Below are positions 1 to 11,062 of a DNA stretch of 64,000 nucleotides, piece by piece. The stretch spans positions 69,024,224 through 69,088,223 of the forward strand of contig CM059971.1 of NCBI GenBank assembly GCA_030490835.1. Reading direction: 5' to 3'. This DNA comes from Annona cherimola. Taxonomy: Eukaryota; Streptophyta; Magnoliopsida; Magnoliales; Annonaceae. Numbering within the stretch: the first letter of the stretch is position 1; each line of letters opens with the position of its first letter. A program made the position numbers and the translations under genes. The notes below the pieces were generated by a model. It searched no databases. It was not told where the DNA came from and worked only from the letters and a program-made list of their open reading frames with translations.

Positions 1-1146
1 TCCAAAAGTATGAAAATAAGATATGTTTGGTTTCTTTCCTTTCCATAGCTCATATGGGGTCTTTTTCAAGATTGCTCTAATGGTAACTCGATTCAATACA
101 TGACAAGCTGTACTTACAGCTTCACCCCAAAACTTCTTAGATAATTTGCTCTCATTTAGCATAGTTCTAGCCATCTCTTGTATAGTTCTATTTTTCCTCT
201 CCACTACTCCATTTTGTTGTGGAGTCCTTGGTGCAGAAAATGTGTGATGAATTCCTTTTTCATTACATAATTCTATGAATCGTTTGTTCTCAAATTCACC
301 ACCATGGTCACTTCTTATAGTCATAATAGTACTTTGTTTTTCATTTTCCACCAAGTTTACAAACGTTGCAAACATAGAGAAGGCTTCATCTTTGCTAGCT
401 AAAAGAATTATCCATGTGAATCTTGAAAAGTCATCAACAATTACAAATACATATTTCTTTCCACCAATGGTTAAAATGTCGGATGGCCCATATAGATCCA
501 TGTGTAGCAATTCAAGCGGCCTAGTGGTGGAAATCTCCTTTTTGGTAGAGAAAGGCATCTTTGGTTGTTTAGATAATTGACATGTCTTACATATTTTGTC
601 TTTGTCATATTTCAACTTAGGCAAGCCTTCTACCAAACTCTTTTTCCATAGGGTTTTTATATTTCTCATGTTTATGTGTCCAAGCCTTTTATGCCAAACC
701 CATGGATCATTATCAATGGCCATTAGACATTGACCATCTAGTTCATTAAGTGAAACCAAATATATATTTCCATGTCTTTTTCCACTAAACATGATATGCT
801 CACCATCAAATACATTGCATACAGATGATTCAAACACAACCTTATATCCTTTATCACATAATTGGCTAATGCTCATTAAGTTATGCTTGAGTCCTTCAAC
901 AAACAAAACATCCTCCATACATGCATTTGAGCTACTGTAAATATTTCCTTTACCTTTGATTTTACCTTTCTCATTATTACCAAAGGCAACCGTTCCGTCG
1001 TTGCAAGGCTTAAGTTTGTGAAACAAATTTCTTTCTCCAGTCATGTGCCTTGAACAACCGCTATCCATGAACCATACATTATTTGCCTTTGCCTTTAAAC
1101 AAATCTGAAAAGTAAACAAATAATCCTTATCTTTTTGGTACCCATT
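1..1146 (-). CDS. pol: Ty1/copia pol fragment: protease, GAG-pre-integrase, integrase (partial)
   Basis: A minus-strand reading frame is open from 1146 to the window edge (382 codons). It is in the +1 frame relative to gag. The aspartic-protease DSG triad is at 1065-1057. The integrase zinc-binding part shows the two histidines (693-691 and 678-676) and a Cys-x2-Cys pair (591-580). The catalytic acidic residues are Asp at 498-496, Asp at 309-307 and Glu at 201-199; the last two have 35 residues between them (D-D-35-E). No stop codon occurs in this stretch, so the copy is not heavily decayed. The frame is opened by a TAA at 1149-1147 and has no convincing ATG of its own, so it would be expressed only as a gag fusion or after a frame change. 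Truncated by the window. Confidence 0.93.
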
Positions 1147-2977
1147 TTATGGGTCCATTTGGGTTAGTAATATTATTCAACCTTTGTTGCTCCAACTTAG
1201 AAAGTCCAAATCTTGTGTTTCTTGGAACCCAAACTAATTTAGCACCATGGTCAAATAATCTTTTAAAGTTACACTTATAAACTCTATGACCCATTTTGTT
1301 GCAAAAATTGCAAGCCATTGGTAATCTAGGAGTAGGCCTCCAAGTATATTTTGGTTCAAATGTTGGCCTTCTAGTCCACATAACATTTCTCCTTTGTGGC
1401 TTGAATGTAGGTGCAGTATTTGTTTGATATTTTCCATGTATTGGCACATTTGATTTACCACTTTCTTTTTGCTCAAATGTATTGTATCCAAGACCTCTTC
1501 TATCTGTTTGTGAGGTCATATTCAAGAACATCTTCACATTTTCACCGGGATTAGAAAACTTTGCTAATGATTCATTTAAGGATTCGTTCTCCTTTTTCAG
1601 TTTCTCAACTTCTTTCAACAACAGTTCATTTTCTTCTTTCAATTTTGTTGTCATTTCAGCTAGTTTTCCATTTTCAATGATAACAAAGTTACATTGTTGT
1701 TTCTTTGAGGACAACTTGTTTCCTAGCTTTTTGATTTCCTCATATAATGAATCATAGGCAGTTTGTAGTTCTTCTAATTCAGCACATTTAAGGCAATCAT
1801 GAAAAGAAGAATAACTTGATTGAGAATAAGGTTTGGAAGTTACCTCTTCACTTTCTGTGTATTTTGTTGAGGTAGATTGATCTTCCAAAACTTCCGTCGT
1901 GTTCAAGCATAGCAGTTCTTCTTCTTGTTCGATTTGTGCTACGCAGCATATTCTTGCACAGTTGGCCACATCGTTGTCATCGGTTGAAGAGCTGCATGTT
2001 GATGAAGTCTCCTCGTTGACGAACATGCCTCTTCCTCGTGGCCTTTGGTATTTTCTTCTTTCATGACTCTCCTTTGGCCTTTCTTCCGGTGTAGGACATT
2101 GAGCTTGCATATGTCCTACGCCCCCGCATCGATAGCATTTTGTGACCTCCTTCTTCTTTTCTTTTTGTGGTCTTTCTTTGAAGTCTTTAAGGTTCTTTTC
2201 TTTTCTTACAAATTTTCGAAACTTGCGAGTAAGAAGTGCAATATCTTCATCACCATTGTTAGACGAGGAGGTAGACTCATCTGAGTTGCGTGCCGCTTTT
2301 AATGCAATGATTTTCTTGCCTTTATGTTGATCTTCATTTCTTCTTTTGATTAGCTCATGTGACATTAATGAGCTGATGAGGTCTTCAAGCTTTAAGGTGT
2401 TTAGATCTTTTGCTTCTTCTATTGCTGTAATCTTTGGAGTCCATGAATCCGGTAGAGCTCTCAATATCTTCATGACCTGCTCGGATTCAAAAATAGCTTT
2501 TCCAAGACCTTTTAGAGCATTAGTAATCTTAGAAAATCTCGCAAACATTTCAGAAATATTTTCAGTATCTAGCATTCTGAAATTTTCAAACTCTCCAATC
2601 AAAATGTTTCTCCTGGTCCCTTGGACTTGGGAGGTTCCTTCATAAATAGATGTTAGAGTATCCCATATCTCTTTTGCAGTCAAACAAGAAGATACTCTAT
2701 CATACTCCGAAGCCGTAAGAGCACAAAATAAAGAATTCATTGCCTTGGCATTGCTCTTGACGGTTCTAACTTCCTCTTCGGTCCATTTGGAAGCTTTGTC
2801 ATCGGTAGGCAAAATCACACCATCTTGGATAGCAATCCAAGAATCCATATCGGTAGCCATGATGAGTTGCTTCATACGAAGCTTCCAATAGCCAAAGTTG
2901 TTCCCATCAAACAATGGTGGCCTTGTAAAAGATTGGCCCTCGGCAAAAGCGGGAACGGGAATCGATTGGGATGCCAT
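1127..2977 (-). CDS. gag: Ty1/copia Gag polyprotein (UBN2-type capsid, two CCHC zinc knuckles)
   Basis: 616 codons from an ATG about 35 bp after the primer-binding site. The N-terminal part has the FDGNNFGYWK signature of copia-type capsid domains (DUF4219/UBN2), about residues 20-215. A lysine-rich stretch precedes the first zinc knuckle, CYRCGGVGHMQAQC (residues 281-294). Residues about 398-475 are Leu/Glu/Lys-rich with coiled-coil character. A second knuckle, CNFCNKMGHRVYKC, is at 556-569. Two knuckles and a length above 600 residues are unusual for Ty1/copia and resemble SIRE-type Gag. The protein would form the virus-like particle and package RNA. It ends at a TAA (1129-1127) within 20 bp of where the pol frame opens. 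Confidence 0.93.
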   Translation of the reverse strand: MASQSIPVPAFAEGQSFTRPPLFDGNNFGYWKLRMKQLIMATDMDSWIAIQDGVILPTDDKASKWTEEEVRTVKSNAKAMNSLFCALTASEYDRVSSCLTAKEIWDTLTSIYEGTSQVQGTRRNILIGEFENFRMLDTENISEMFARFSKITNALKGLGKAIFESEQVMKILRALPDSWTPKITAIEEAKDLNTLKLEDLISSLMSHELIKRRNEDQHKGKKIIALKAARNSDESTSSSNNGDEDIALLTRKFRKFVRKEKNLKDFKERPQKEKKKEVTKCYRCGGVGHMQAQCPTPEERPKESHERRKYQRPRGRGMFVNEETSSTCSSSTDDNDVANCARICCVAQIEQEEELLCLNTTEVLEDQSTSTKYTESEEVTSKPYSQSSYSSFHDCLKCAELEELQTAYDSLYEEIKKLGNKLSSKKQQCNFVIIENGKLAEMTTKLKEENELLLKEVEKLKKENESLNESLAKFSNPGENVKMFLNMTSQTDRRGLGYNTFEQKESGKSNVPIHGKYQTNTAPTFKPQRRNVMWTRRPTFEPKYTWRPTPRLPMACNFCNKMGHRVYKCNFKRLFDHGAKLVWVPRNTRFGLSKLEQQRLNNITNPNGPIKWVPKR

Positions 2978-3011
2978 ATCAATAGATCTCTTTGGTTTAA
3001 CTCAAAGACCT

Positions 3012-3023
3012 GCTCTGATACCA
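3012..3023 (-). promoter_or_regulatory. Primer-binding site for initiator tRNA-Met
   Basis: On the minus strand the sequence TGGTATCAGAGC begins two bases after the LTR terminus. It is the standard plant copia primer-binding site, complementary to the 3' end of initiator tRNA-Met. It fixes both the orientation and the LTR boundary. Confidence 0.92.
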
Positions 3024-3289
3024 CTTGTTGGGTCCCGAATAGATGGCAAAACCCAAGAGGGGAGGGGTGAATTGGGTTCTTAAAAATTTCTTTTGGTAAC
3101 TTAAAAACTTAACCCCTTGTAGAATTAATCCCCTTTAATGAAGAAACTGAATGGAAAGCAAAGTAATAAAGAGAGCAGAAATAAAAGCAAGTAGACAAGG
3201 ATTTTATAGTGGTTCGGGCAACCTCCCTACTCCACTCTTCCAAGCTCACACTTCTTGTGACTTGGGTTCCACTATTGTATTCCGCGAAT

Positions 3290-3389
3290 ACAACTAGAGC
3301 CTCTTGCTCTCTTCTAGATTCTAGCCCTAGGGGGCATATACAACCAGAGCCTCTTGCTCTCTTCTAGATTCTAGCTCTAGGGGGCATCA
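3290..3389 (-). repeat. 50-bp tandem duplication in LTR R-U5
   Basis: Two adjacent 50-bp copies (3290-3339 and 3340-3389) differ at only a few positions. Each contains a CTCTT-rich segment and a TCTAGATTCTAG palindrome. It is downstream of the TATA box, so it would be transcribed. Confidence 0.85.
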
Positions 3390-3710
3390 AACACTTAGCA
3401 CAAGTAGGTGATGAGTCACACTCCAATCACACACTACTTTGCTACATCTTGATCTTAGCTACGCAAGCTAAATCAAGTTCAACACAAACAAGTAAACAAT
3501 AAAAGTAAACTACACTTTACAGGTGTGTAGAAACGATTTAGTGCAGGGAAGAACTTGTAGATGATGGCTTTGAAATTTCTGAATGTAGCTCTTGCAACTT
3601 GAAGCACAATTCTTCCTCTCTTGATTGGCTTGATCACTTTAATGCTCTTGTAGATAGGAGTTATGCTCACTTAATGTTTTCCAACTACTTCCCTCGTTCA
3701 CCATGAATGC

Positions 3711-3718
3711 TATTTATA
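3711..3718 (-). promoter_or_regulatory. TATA box of the copia LTR promoter
   Basis: TATAAATA on the minus strand, inside the LTR and about 690 bp before its 3' end. Its position between the U3 repeats and the R-U5 region fits an LTR core promoter. Transcription would be expected to start around 3680-3690 (inference). Confidence 0.6.
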
Positions 3719-3784
3719 ATTTTGGAGGGAATCCGAACGTTAGTGAGTAGGTGGCGCGCATTTAATGCGCCAACGTTCGAATTA

Positions 3785-4500
3785 ATTCCGACCGTTGCGA
3801 CCCAAGTCGCAGGTGGAGTCGACTTCGGATGCGACTTCGCCCAAGTCGCAGATGGAGTCGACTTCGGGTGCGACTTTGCTTCTCCGTCGCAACTTCAAGT
3901 TCCAGTCAGGGTCGACTTGGGTTCACGACTTGACCCAAGTCGCAGGTGAAGTCGACTTTGGGTGCGACTTCACCTTGGCGGTTGGTTTTATGAACTTTGA
4001 AAAACTTGGAAGATGATTCGTTTTGCTTAGGCTTTCTTCCTTCAGTCCTTTTGATTCTGGAATGGCTCCTCATACTTATAGATCTTGTGAACCTTGAAGA
4101 ACTTGACTTTGATTCTTCCTGGATTAGCTTGATCCTTGTGAATCTTTGAAGGAATTGAGTCTTGCTTGGAATTTGAAACACTTGAGTTGATAATGAGCTT
4201 GTTTTCTGAAAAAATAGCTTCTGCCCGATCGAAGTCGATGTCGGAGTCGACTTTGGCTGCGACTTCACCTCAAGTCGCACGTGGAGTCGACTTGGGGTGC
4301 GACTTCGGCATTCTGCTGTTTCGAATTCAACTCTGGAAGGTTTCGCCCGACTGAAGTCGATGGTGAGGTCGACTTCGTTTGCGACTTGGCTACCCAAGTC
4401 GCAGGTGGAGTCGACTTGGCCTGCGACTTCACTTGCTCTTCTCCCGTTTTCAACTCTGGACAGTTTTGCATGTTTGAAGTCGATCTTGGAGTCGACTTGG
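3785..4500 (-). repeat. Palindromic GTCGAC repeat clusters in LTR U3
   Basis: Nine GTCGAC hexamers at 3818, 3857, 3911, 3951, 4246, 4286, 4368, 4410 and 4491. Most sit in a larger imperfect palindrome: an AAGTCGCA arm, a central AGTCGACTT, and a TGCGACTT arm. They form two clusters (3785-3975 and 4230-4500) with spacings near 40-55 bp in each. All lie upstream of the TATA box, which is where retrotransposon enhancer repeats occur. The binding protein is unknown. Confidence 0.85.
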
Positions 4501-4636
4501 GAAACGACTTGGCCTTCCATACTTGTTTTTCTTCAAATGTATATTCCTTAAATATTTCACAAACTTGTTAGTAGCCAAGACATACTCAAATTGATTTGTT
4601 AATCATCAAAATATGGATTTAACTATATTTCCAACA

Positions 4637-5979
4637 TTTACATTATTAAAATATGAAGTTACTCGATTGGGCTGAAAGAGAGGATGAAGTAGAGGCTTCT
4701 CTTTTTGCACATATCATATGTTTGGTGAAATGCTTGTGTGATAGTTGGTATATTGAATTTAAAGTAAACCATGTAAATTTGTTGATGTTGTGTGTATGGT
4801 TTGTAACATTTATTCTTGTTTGTTATGTATGATATATTATTTAAGATGAGTGGATGTAAAAGGGTTGTTCATAGCCCCTGATTGACATGAAGAGAGGGTT
4901 GTTCACGGCCCTTGATTGACATGAGTAGAAGATTGTCCATGTCCTTTTTTTCATACATGATTATATGCATACGTTCTTGGGAGTGGGTGTTGGACCCATA
5001 CGTCTCGTATTGATCATGATATGTGCATCTAAAATTTACTTATTTTCAGTTTGTGCTAACTACTATCTATTTACTGAATCTATTTAGACTCACATGGTTT
5101 ATTATTTTGTCTTTAGATCACAGACCAGGTGAGGAGCCTCAAGGTGGGACAAGTGGAAGATCCAATCCTGGAGACCATTAGATTATTGTCTTTGATCACA
5201 GTTATTTTGGAATTTATGCTCTCTTATGATATTAGTATATGTAGTCAGATTCAACTTTGACAAACATATTGTGTTTAGTATTTTGAACTTGATTACGATC
5301 TATATGAATACATATATATATATGATCCTTTGGTTTGCTTGTTGTGTAAGGATAAATTTTAATGACTTTCCTAATATGTGGATGTCTTAGGAATATGAAG
5401 ATACAAGGGTATGAAAGTAGAGTTGAATGTTACATTTTGGAATAAAATAGAAATATTTATGAATAACATGTTTTATATTTCATACCACCCCTTATATATT
5501 ATGGGGAGATACTGTCGAATTTTTCTTAGGTTGTATGGTACCCATTGACTAGTCGTTGAGAATGTCTAGGCAACGGGACTTTACATCAATAGTTAGATCA
5601 TCAAAATCGGACATTAACGTTAAAAGTTATATCAAAAATATTTTTAATGACTCACGAGCCACCATGTGTTGCTGGTGTAGGCTACCACCGGCAATGAGTT
5701 TTTACATAAAATATTTTTCAAAGATTATTCTATGAATTTCTCGCCAATATAAGGCATTTTTGCAAAATATTTCATTATTAAGGGGCTTTCTACAATTTTT
5801 TGAAATTCCTTTACAAGTCAGGAGAGTATTCTATAATAATTTTTTAAAAAATATCTTTTGTAAATTTTCTAATAAGATTTAAATTTTTCTAGCTTCAAAA
5901 TAGGTACCTTTTTGCAAAATTATAAATTCAGGAGAGATTTTCTGTAAAATTTCCTCCGACGGTCAAAATTGCAATAGTT
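4637..5979. other. AT-rich flank of the copia insertion, possible old LTR sequence
   Basis: No coding potential. A short imperfect tandem repeat lies at about 4862-4930, two copies of a GGGTTGTTC...TTGATTGACATGA segment. Stretches such as 5110-5170 look like parts of a chromovirus-type Ty3/gypsy LTR by general form only; I could not confirm paired LTRs. If so, the copia element landed in an older LTR. Confidence 0.3.
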
Positions 5980-6380
5980 CTTCTATCTCCCTCTCTTGCT
6001 TGTTCTCTTCTCCTCTCCGTTAGTTTAGGCAGTTACGGGAACTGTCCAAATGAGCTCCAAATTTTCCTGTGTGCATATATTTAAGTTCCTTATTAATATA
6101 AACTCACTCAATACTTCCAGTTTCATGAATTTACAGAGCCTTGAAAAAAGTGAATAAATTTTAAAAAATTTAAATTCTCATTGAATCTTCAATAATAAAG
6201 TATGAAAACTTTCACTTACTTAATTAGCATACCCACAGAGGGATTTACTAGGACAAATCTTAGAAACTCGCAAATTTTCTTCTAATTCTTAACTCGACAG
6301 CTCCGTCTCTTCATCCCCATGTGTTTTCTCTGCTTTCACACTTTTTTCAAAGAGCACATTGTTGCTTGCCAACACTTGCC
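5980..6380. repeat. Dispersed repeat, copy 1 (second copy near 41000-41340)
   Basis: Around 6165-6275 this segment matches 41110-41210 in the same orientation. Both contain an ATTGAATC...AATATGAAA stretch followed by a TACCCAC-GAGGGAT-TACT box and GAAAC/GAAAT. No coding sequence is seen. It is probably a fragment of an LTR or internal region of one retroelement family. Confidence 0.5.
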
Positions 6381-8329
6381 CTCCAATGCTCTCTATTAAT
6401 GCCCATTAATTTTATTTTATTTATTTTAACAACTATTATATCCTCCCTCATTTCACAATAAGTGAAATTGTAAATTTATATTAAAACTCTAATTCATATA
6501 ATGTAATCTTCAAATTAATATTACTCGCACAACTAATATGCAAAGATTTCTTCTTTTTCAATAATTACAAAATAGCCTTTTGTTTAATATTCGTATTTTC
6601 ATGTAATTTATGTTTTTTACATAAATCTCTCTTTCGCATTAGGTTGAGTTATAAACTCATATAAAATTCAAATTCCTCATCATTTGAACCTCAAATAATA
6701 TCCTTTGCCCTAAAACAATTTTTGATTTCTATCCTTTTTAATATTGCAAACTTTTCTCTTATATTCCACTCAGAATCTGTAAATTTGTTTATTTTTAAAA
6801 TAAACTTTCATCAATAAAAATTCACCTCATGCTCTTCTCAATTCATCAAACAAATTTAAAATTTGCATTTATTGCAAATTCTTCCCATTTTTTACCAATT
6901 TTAGATTTTTCATTTATCCTTCTCTAATATAGAAGGTATAAATAATTATAAAACTTGAAATTTCACAGAAATAAGGTTAAAATTTCTAGTAATCCAATAG
7001 TTTATTGCACTTCATGCACATGTTAGCCGACTTTTACAACATAGAATTCAACTTTTTTACAACTCAACCCTAGCCCTTTTAAAATGCAAATAATATTTTA
7101 GTCATTTTACAAGATTTTATTAGTATTTTTTAACACCATGAGAACTAAAGGATTAAAATGCAAAGAACTAAACTTCACAGGGTTTAAAATATTAATTCGT
7201 AAATTTCAGGACTTAAAAGGCAAATATGCAAAGTTTAAAATGCAAATAATCAAACTTCATGGGGTTTAAAATGCAAATATACAAACTTTAGAGTTTAAAA
7301 TACAAATATACAAATTTTAAAAGTTTAAAACACAAATTACGATGTAGGAAGTCTTAATGCCTAAAACCATTATAAAAGCACATTCCGTACAACTATTAAA
7401 TACTAGGGTACAACTTTAGCCGGAGAAATCTAGTTTATAATGAATTTATCCTATTTTTAGAAACTCCTATCTTTCTTATTTTTGATTTGATCAATTTGAG
7501 ACCTATATTACACTATTTAACTATTTTGATAAGGTCAAGTCAATTCCGATTACGGTTCCAAATTTATTCTTTAAAATGATGTTTTATATTACATATAAAT
7601 GTTATAATTCTACCATGAATCTTACTTAATACTTATAATTAATATTGTAATAATATTATTTTAACGTGCATTGATTAAATGTACTAAATGATAAATAAAA
7701 TAAATTAGTTTTTATATTTCTAAATTGTATATTTTGCAACTTTAAATATATAATATCTTGTATAGAAGATATATCGAATATATATCATTAAATTTAAGTT
7801 AGTTGCAAGTACATTGACCTTGGAACCTATCCTACCCTATGATAATTTAGCTAGGTATTTTTTTTGTTTGGAACCTACCCCATGCTATGAGTAGGAAAAT
7901 ATATCTAACGAGTTAATCCATAGGTATCCTACCCGAGTAGCAATCCTATTAAATGTATCAACCCCCCTGTGAGAGATTTGCTAGTTAAACACTTAGGTCT
8001 GCTCAATTGTCACTTTTTATCACTAAAATTTGTTGTTTGTAATATAATTTTTCAAATTTATTTTTCGATTTTTGTATTTATTATTCAACTTTTTTATTTT
8101 TGTATTTATTATTCAACTCAAGTACATATTTTTCAATTTTTTAACTTCTGAGGTATAAATTTAATAATGTTGTTATGGTGCCTTAACGCACTTTATAAAT
8201 AATTATTGTATTTGTAATTAAAAATCGACACAAATTTGCTTAGGGAGTCTTAATGCTCAAAACCATTATCAAAGCACATTCCATCTATTTTCATTATGTC
8301 ACAAGAGCAAGCACTAAATCAGTTATGAA
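6381..8329. other. AT-rich noncoding DNA with short direct repeats
   Basis: No gene. About 7140-7340 is a degenerate short tandem repeat of a GTTTAAAATGCAAATATAC-like unit. A 37-bp segment at 7350-7387 recurs at 8246-8282 with about two differences in direct orientation, roughly 900 bp apart. The DNA between them is AT-rich and unremarkable. Confidence 0.55.
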
Positions 8330-8580
8330 TAGGGCTCCAATCTCGGACCATTATCTGGTGCACTAAGCTGCGATACACCCGGATGCAAAAAATTTTAAAA
8401 TTATGAAAATATCACAAATTTTTTAAAAAATAAAAAATATATATCTCCAAAAATGGTAAACCTTGATACACATGTTAAATATACTTAGATTAATAGTTGT
8501 ATAAAAAATTTTAAATTTTAAAAAATGAATTTTTACGCCTAGGTGCACTGAAACTTAATGCATGTTGATGCATGAAATCA
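8330..8580. mobile_element. Foldback-type MITE remnant
   Basis: An internal box, roughly GTAAA-CTTGATACACATGTTAAATATACTTA, and a T-rich to A-rich inverted layout match the better-defined foldback elements at 10689, 11063 and 60766. Its outer GGTGCACT motifs face each other. I could not fix the termini or the TSD. Confidence 0.45.
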
Positions 8581-9312
8581 AATACATTTAATATTGTAAG
8601 TTTTGTATTTTTTATTTTCTACCTCAAAAAGCCAAGTGCTCCCGCATGAGGATGGAATTCAAACCCTCATATGATACTAGTATTGCTTGCAATCAAGCAA
8701 ATGCCTTTGTGGCATAGAGGTTTCATCTTTATTTTTAGTTTTTTTAAAATATTTTTAATGTAAATTATTTATCAATTTTATCCATGTTATTTATTTTTTT
8801 CAATAATTGCATGTGTTACCAAATTTTATATATTATAATTATATTATATTTTTCAAAAATTTTAATATTTTTGTATTCTTTCTTAATGAATGTTATTCAT
8901 GTGACAAGTGTTCCATGAAAAGTATTGTAGATAACATGAAAAAAAGATATATGAAATATAATAAATTATTTAATTTTAAAAATATTTTTGATTAGAAGCC
9001 AAAGATAAGCATAGAACTTCTACATTGAGGAGACATTTGAAACATAGATTTTGATAGGAATTTAGGATAGGATGGTAGTAGGAAAAAATATTTTGAAACT
9101 TGTGCGATTGATATGAAATGACCAGGATAAAGTTGAAATAAATAAGTTAATTGAAGAAAAATAATCAAAGAGATAAATTTGAAAAAATAGAATTACATGA
9201 TTGTTAAATTATTTTTTAGAGAAAGAACCCAATGTGCGTTCCTCATATCCCATCCCATGCCATACATGGCAATTGCCAAATGGCACCTTAAAACAAGTAT
9301 TTAATTGTTGTC
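8581..9312. other. AT-rich noncoding DNA
   Basis: No gene or bounded element found. A segment at 8640-8740 has weak resemblance on the minus strand to a tRNA-like promoter but no clear paired boxes. Confidence 0.5.
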
Positions 9313-9315
9313 TTA

Positions 9316-9562
9316 GGGTGTGTTTAGAAGTAATAAATTTTTTGATATAAAAATTTTTAAATAGAAAAATGATGTGATATGATAGACAATAATGATTAAA
9401 AATATGATAACTGTCTAAAAATTGTGAAGAAATGATTAAAAAATATGGTAGCTATATAGAATAATATGATAAAATGATTAAAAAGTATGATAGTTGTGGA
9501 GAATACAAAAATTTAGATAAAAAATTTTAGTTTGAAAAGTTTTATAGATGAACAAATATACC
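9316..9562. mobile_element. Harbinger/Tourist-like MITE
   Basis: Begins GGGTGTGTTTAG directly after TTA (9313-9315) and ends near CAAATATACC. The interior has the family's AAATGATGTGATATGA, ATAATGATTAAAAA and ATAGTTGTGGAGAA blocks, which recur in the copies at 16707, 22581, 47119, 55938 and 61371. The right-end TSD is not clear. Confidence 0.65.
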
Positions 9563-10679
9563 TTTGGTAAGATCATATGAGGCAGTTTGGGTGCTTTTAC
9601 TTAAAAATGATCTCATATGGATGATGACACATCAATCCAGCGGATTATCTAGTTTAAAATCATTTATTTTGGATGAGTCGTGCTTGCTTATTAATGCATA
9701 TAAACATGAGTAAATTATGTAGAACTACTAAATCTATTAACAAATATGTTAGAATATATAATTTGTATAATTATTTCACTATATGTGAATAGTATTTTGG
9801 ATTATTCAAAGTGTTAAAAATACAGCTCCGGTAATGGTATTTAAATAAAAAATGTTAGTACATTGATTTTGCACTTTTTCACGTAAGCCTTATACACATG
9901 ATTTAGATAAAGCTTAGTTTGCTATTAGAAAAATGTTATGTAAATACAGTGAGTGTGTAGATTTTGACTTAAATAACAAGTGGGGCTGATTTTAAGCCAT
10001 AAACACCCTAAGTATCTTAGTATATTCCATCGTATAAATGTTTAAATATAAAATAATAAGTGTAAAATAAGCTGACATTATAAAATATATTTAATAGTTA
10101 AAAATACAATACTATTAGGTAGTTAAGATATAAAATTATATTAAAATACATGACAAATAATGCTGTGCTACTTAAATAAAATTTTCTATAAGATTTTTAA
10201 AACCCAAGTGGAACCTTTTAAGCTAGAAACACCCTGTACACCTTAGTATATCCTAACATATAAATGTTCAAACATAAAATAATCAAAAATAAGCTAACAT
10301 ACCATAAATATGTAGAAAATAATTATTAAAAATATATTTTTATCAGATAGTTAAAATATCAAATTATATTAAAATATATAACAAAAATGTGAAAGGAGTG
10401 AAAAATATTTCTACTTTTTCTCTAAACAAAAAGCTCTTTAGTCTTTTGTAAGCATTTTTTCATGTTCAGAATTACTGAACCAATTGAAGTAAGACGAGGA
10501 TGTGATGAGATTTTATTTGACGAGACAAGATAACGTTTTCAATTTAAAATATAACTTCTTATTTTACCATATAATTTTTTACATTTCCAATATCACTTTC
10601 TCGTTTGTAATATAGTACCACCTCCTCTCCGTCGAATCTCAAACCGTTATGAATTCAGGGAATGAAATTGATAAAGTCA
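9563..10679. other. AT-rich noncoding DNA
   Basis: No gene. A block near 10010-10160 (AACACCCTAAGTATCTTAGT...) recurs at about 10225-10390 in direct orientation, an old imperfect local duplication of roughly 150 bp. Confidence 0.5.
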
Positions 10680-10688
10680 AACTTAAAA

Positions 10689-10978
10689 AGAATAATTATC
10701 CTGTTAGCCCGGGCTATTAGATCACTTTAAATAACTTATTTACAACAATATTTATTTTTCTTCATATACTTGTTTATCTAAGTGTATTTAACATATAAAC
10801 CAAGTTTTATAAAAAAAATATATGCATATATCTAAAAATAGTAAAACTTGGTATATATATTAAATATACTTAAATAAATAAGCACATGAAAAAAAAAGTA
10901 AAAAAATATTATAAATAGGTTATTCGAGGTAGGCTAAGTGGAGCATTTGCTTAGCCCGAGCTAACAGGATCACTCTTC
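10689..10978. mobile_element. Foldback MITE with 9-bp TSD (Mutator-like)
   Basis: The two arms face each other (GAATAATTATCCTGTTAGC at the left, the complement of GAAGAGTGATCCTGTTAGC at the right), with about 100-bp imperfect TIRs and an AT-rich centre. The flanks carry the perfect 9-bp repeat AACTTAAAA (10680-10688 and 10979-10987). A 9-bp TSD with long TIRs fits Mutator-like MITEs. Confidence 0.8.
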
Positions 10979-11062
10979 AACTTAAAAACTCATTCAAATT
11001 ACTTTTCTTGAAAAAGAAAGTAAGAAGTCTTCAATGCGTTCACCACCAATATATTTTAAGGA

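Larger units (their letters stand above)
1..4636 (-). mobile_element. Ty1/copia LTR retrotransposon, SIRE/Maximus-like, 5' part
   Basis: In minus orientation the order is LTR (4636 to 3026), primer-binding site, gag, then pol running off the left edge of the window. The LTR termini are TGTTGG and CCAACA. The long gag with two zinc knuckles and a coiled coil, together with the long LTR, fits the SIRE/Maximus lineage; that placement is inference. Gag and pol are in different frames. The 5-bp TSD would be tttac (4637-4641), but the matching copy lies outside the window. Reverse transcriptase, RNase H, any env-like ORF and the 3' LTR are not visible. Confidence 0.93.
3026..4636 (-). repeat. 5' LTR of the copia element (1611 bp)
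   Basis: Bounded by TGTTGG at 3026 and CCAACA at 4631-4636. Read on the minus strand, U3 runs from 4636 to about 3690 and carries nine GTCGAC-centred repeats. A TATA box at 3718-3711 follows, then R-U5 down to 3026. R-U5 contains an imperfect 50-bp tandem duplication (3290-3339 and 3340-3389). A GC-rich inverted repeat lies at about 3752-3770, just upstream of the TATA box. At 1.6 kb it is long for Ty1/copia but within the range of the SIRE lineage. Confidence 0.88.

Noticed and set aside
275..580. 101-codon plus-strand ORF
   Set aside because: It is the antisense of the copia integrase frame, which carries the D-D-35-E motif.
3479..4571. Several ORFs on both strands in the LTR
   Set aside because: They read through palindromic repeats, so both strands stay open by composition; no protein family features.
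8640..8740. Possible SINE on the minus strand
   Set aside because: A B-box-like GGTTTGAATTCC is visible, but no proper A box, tail or TSD.
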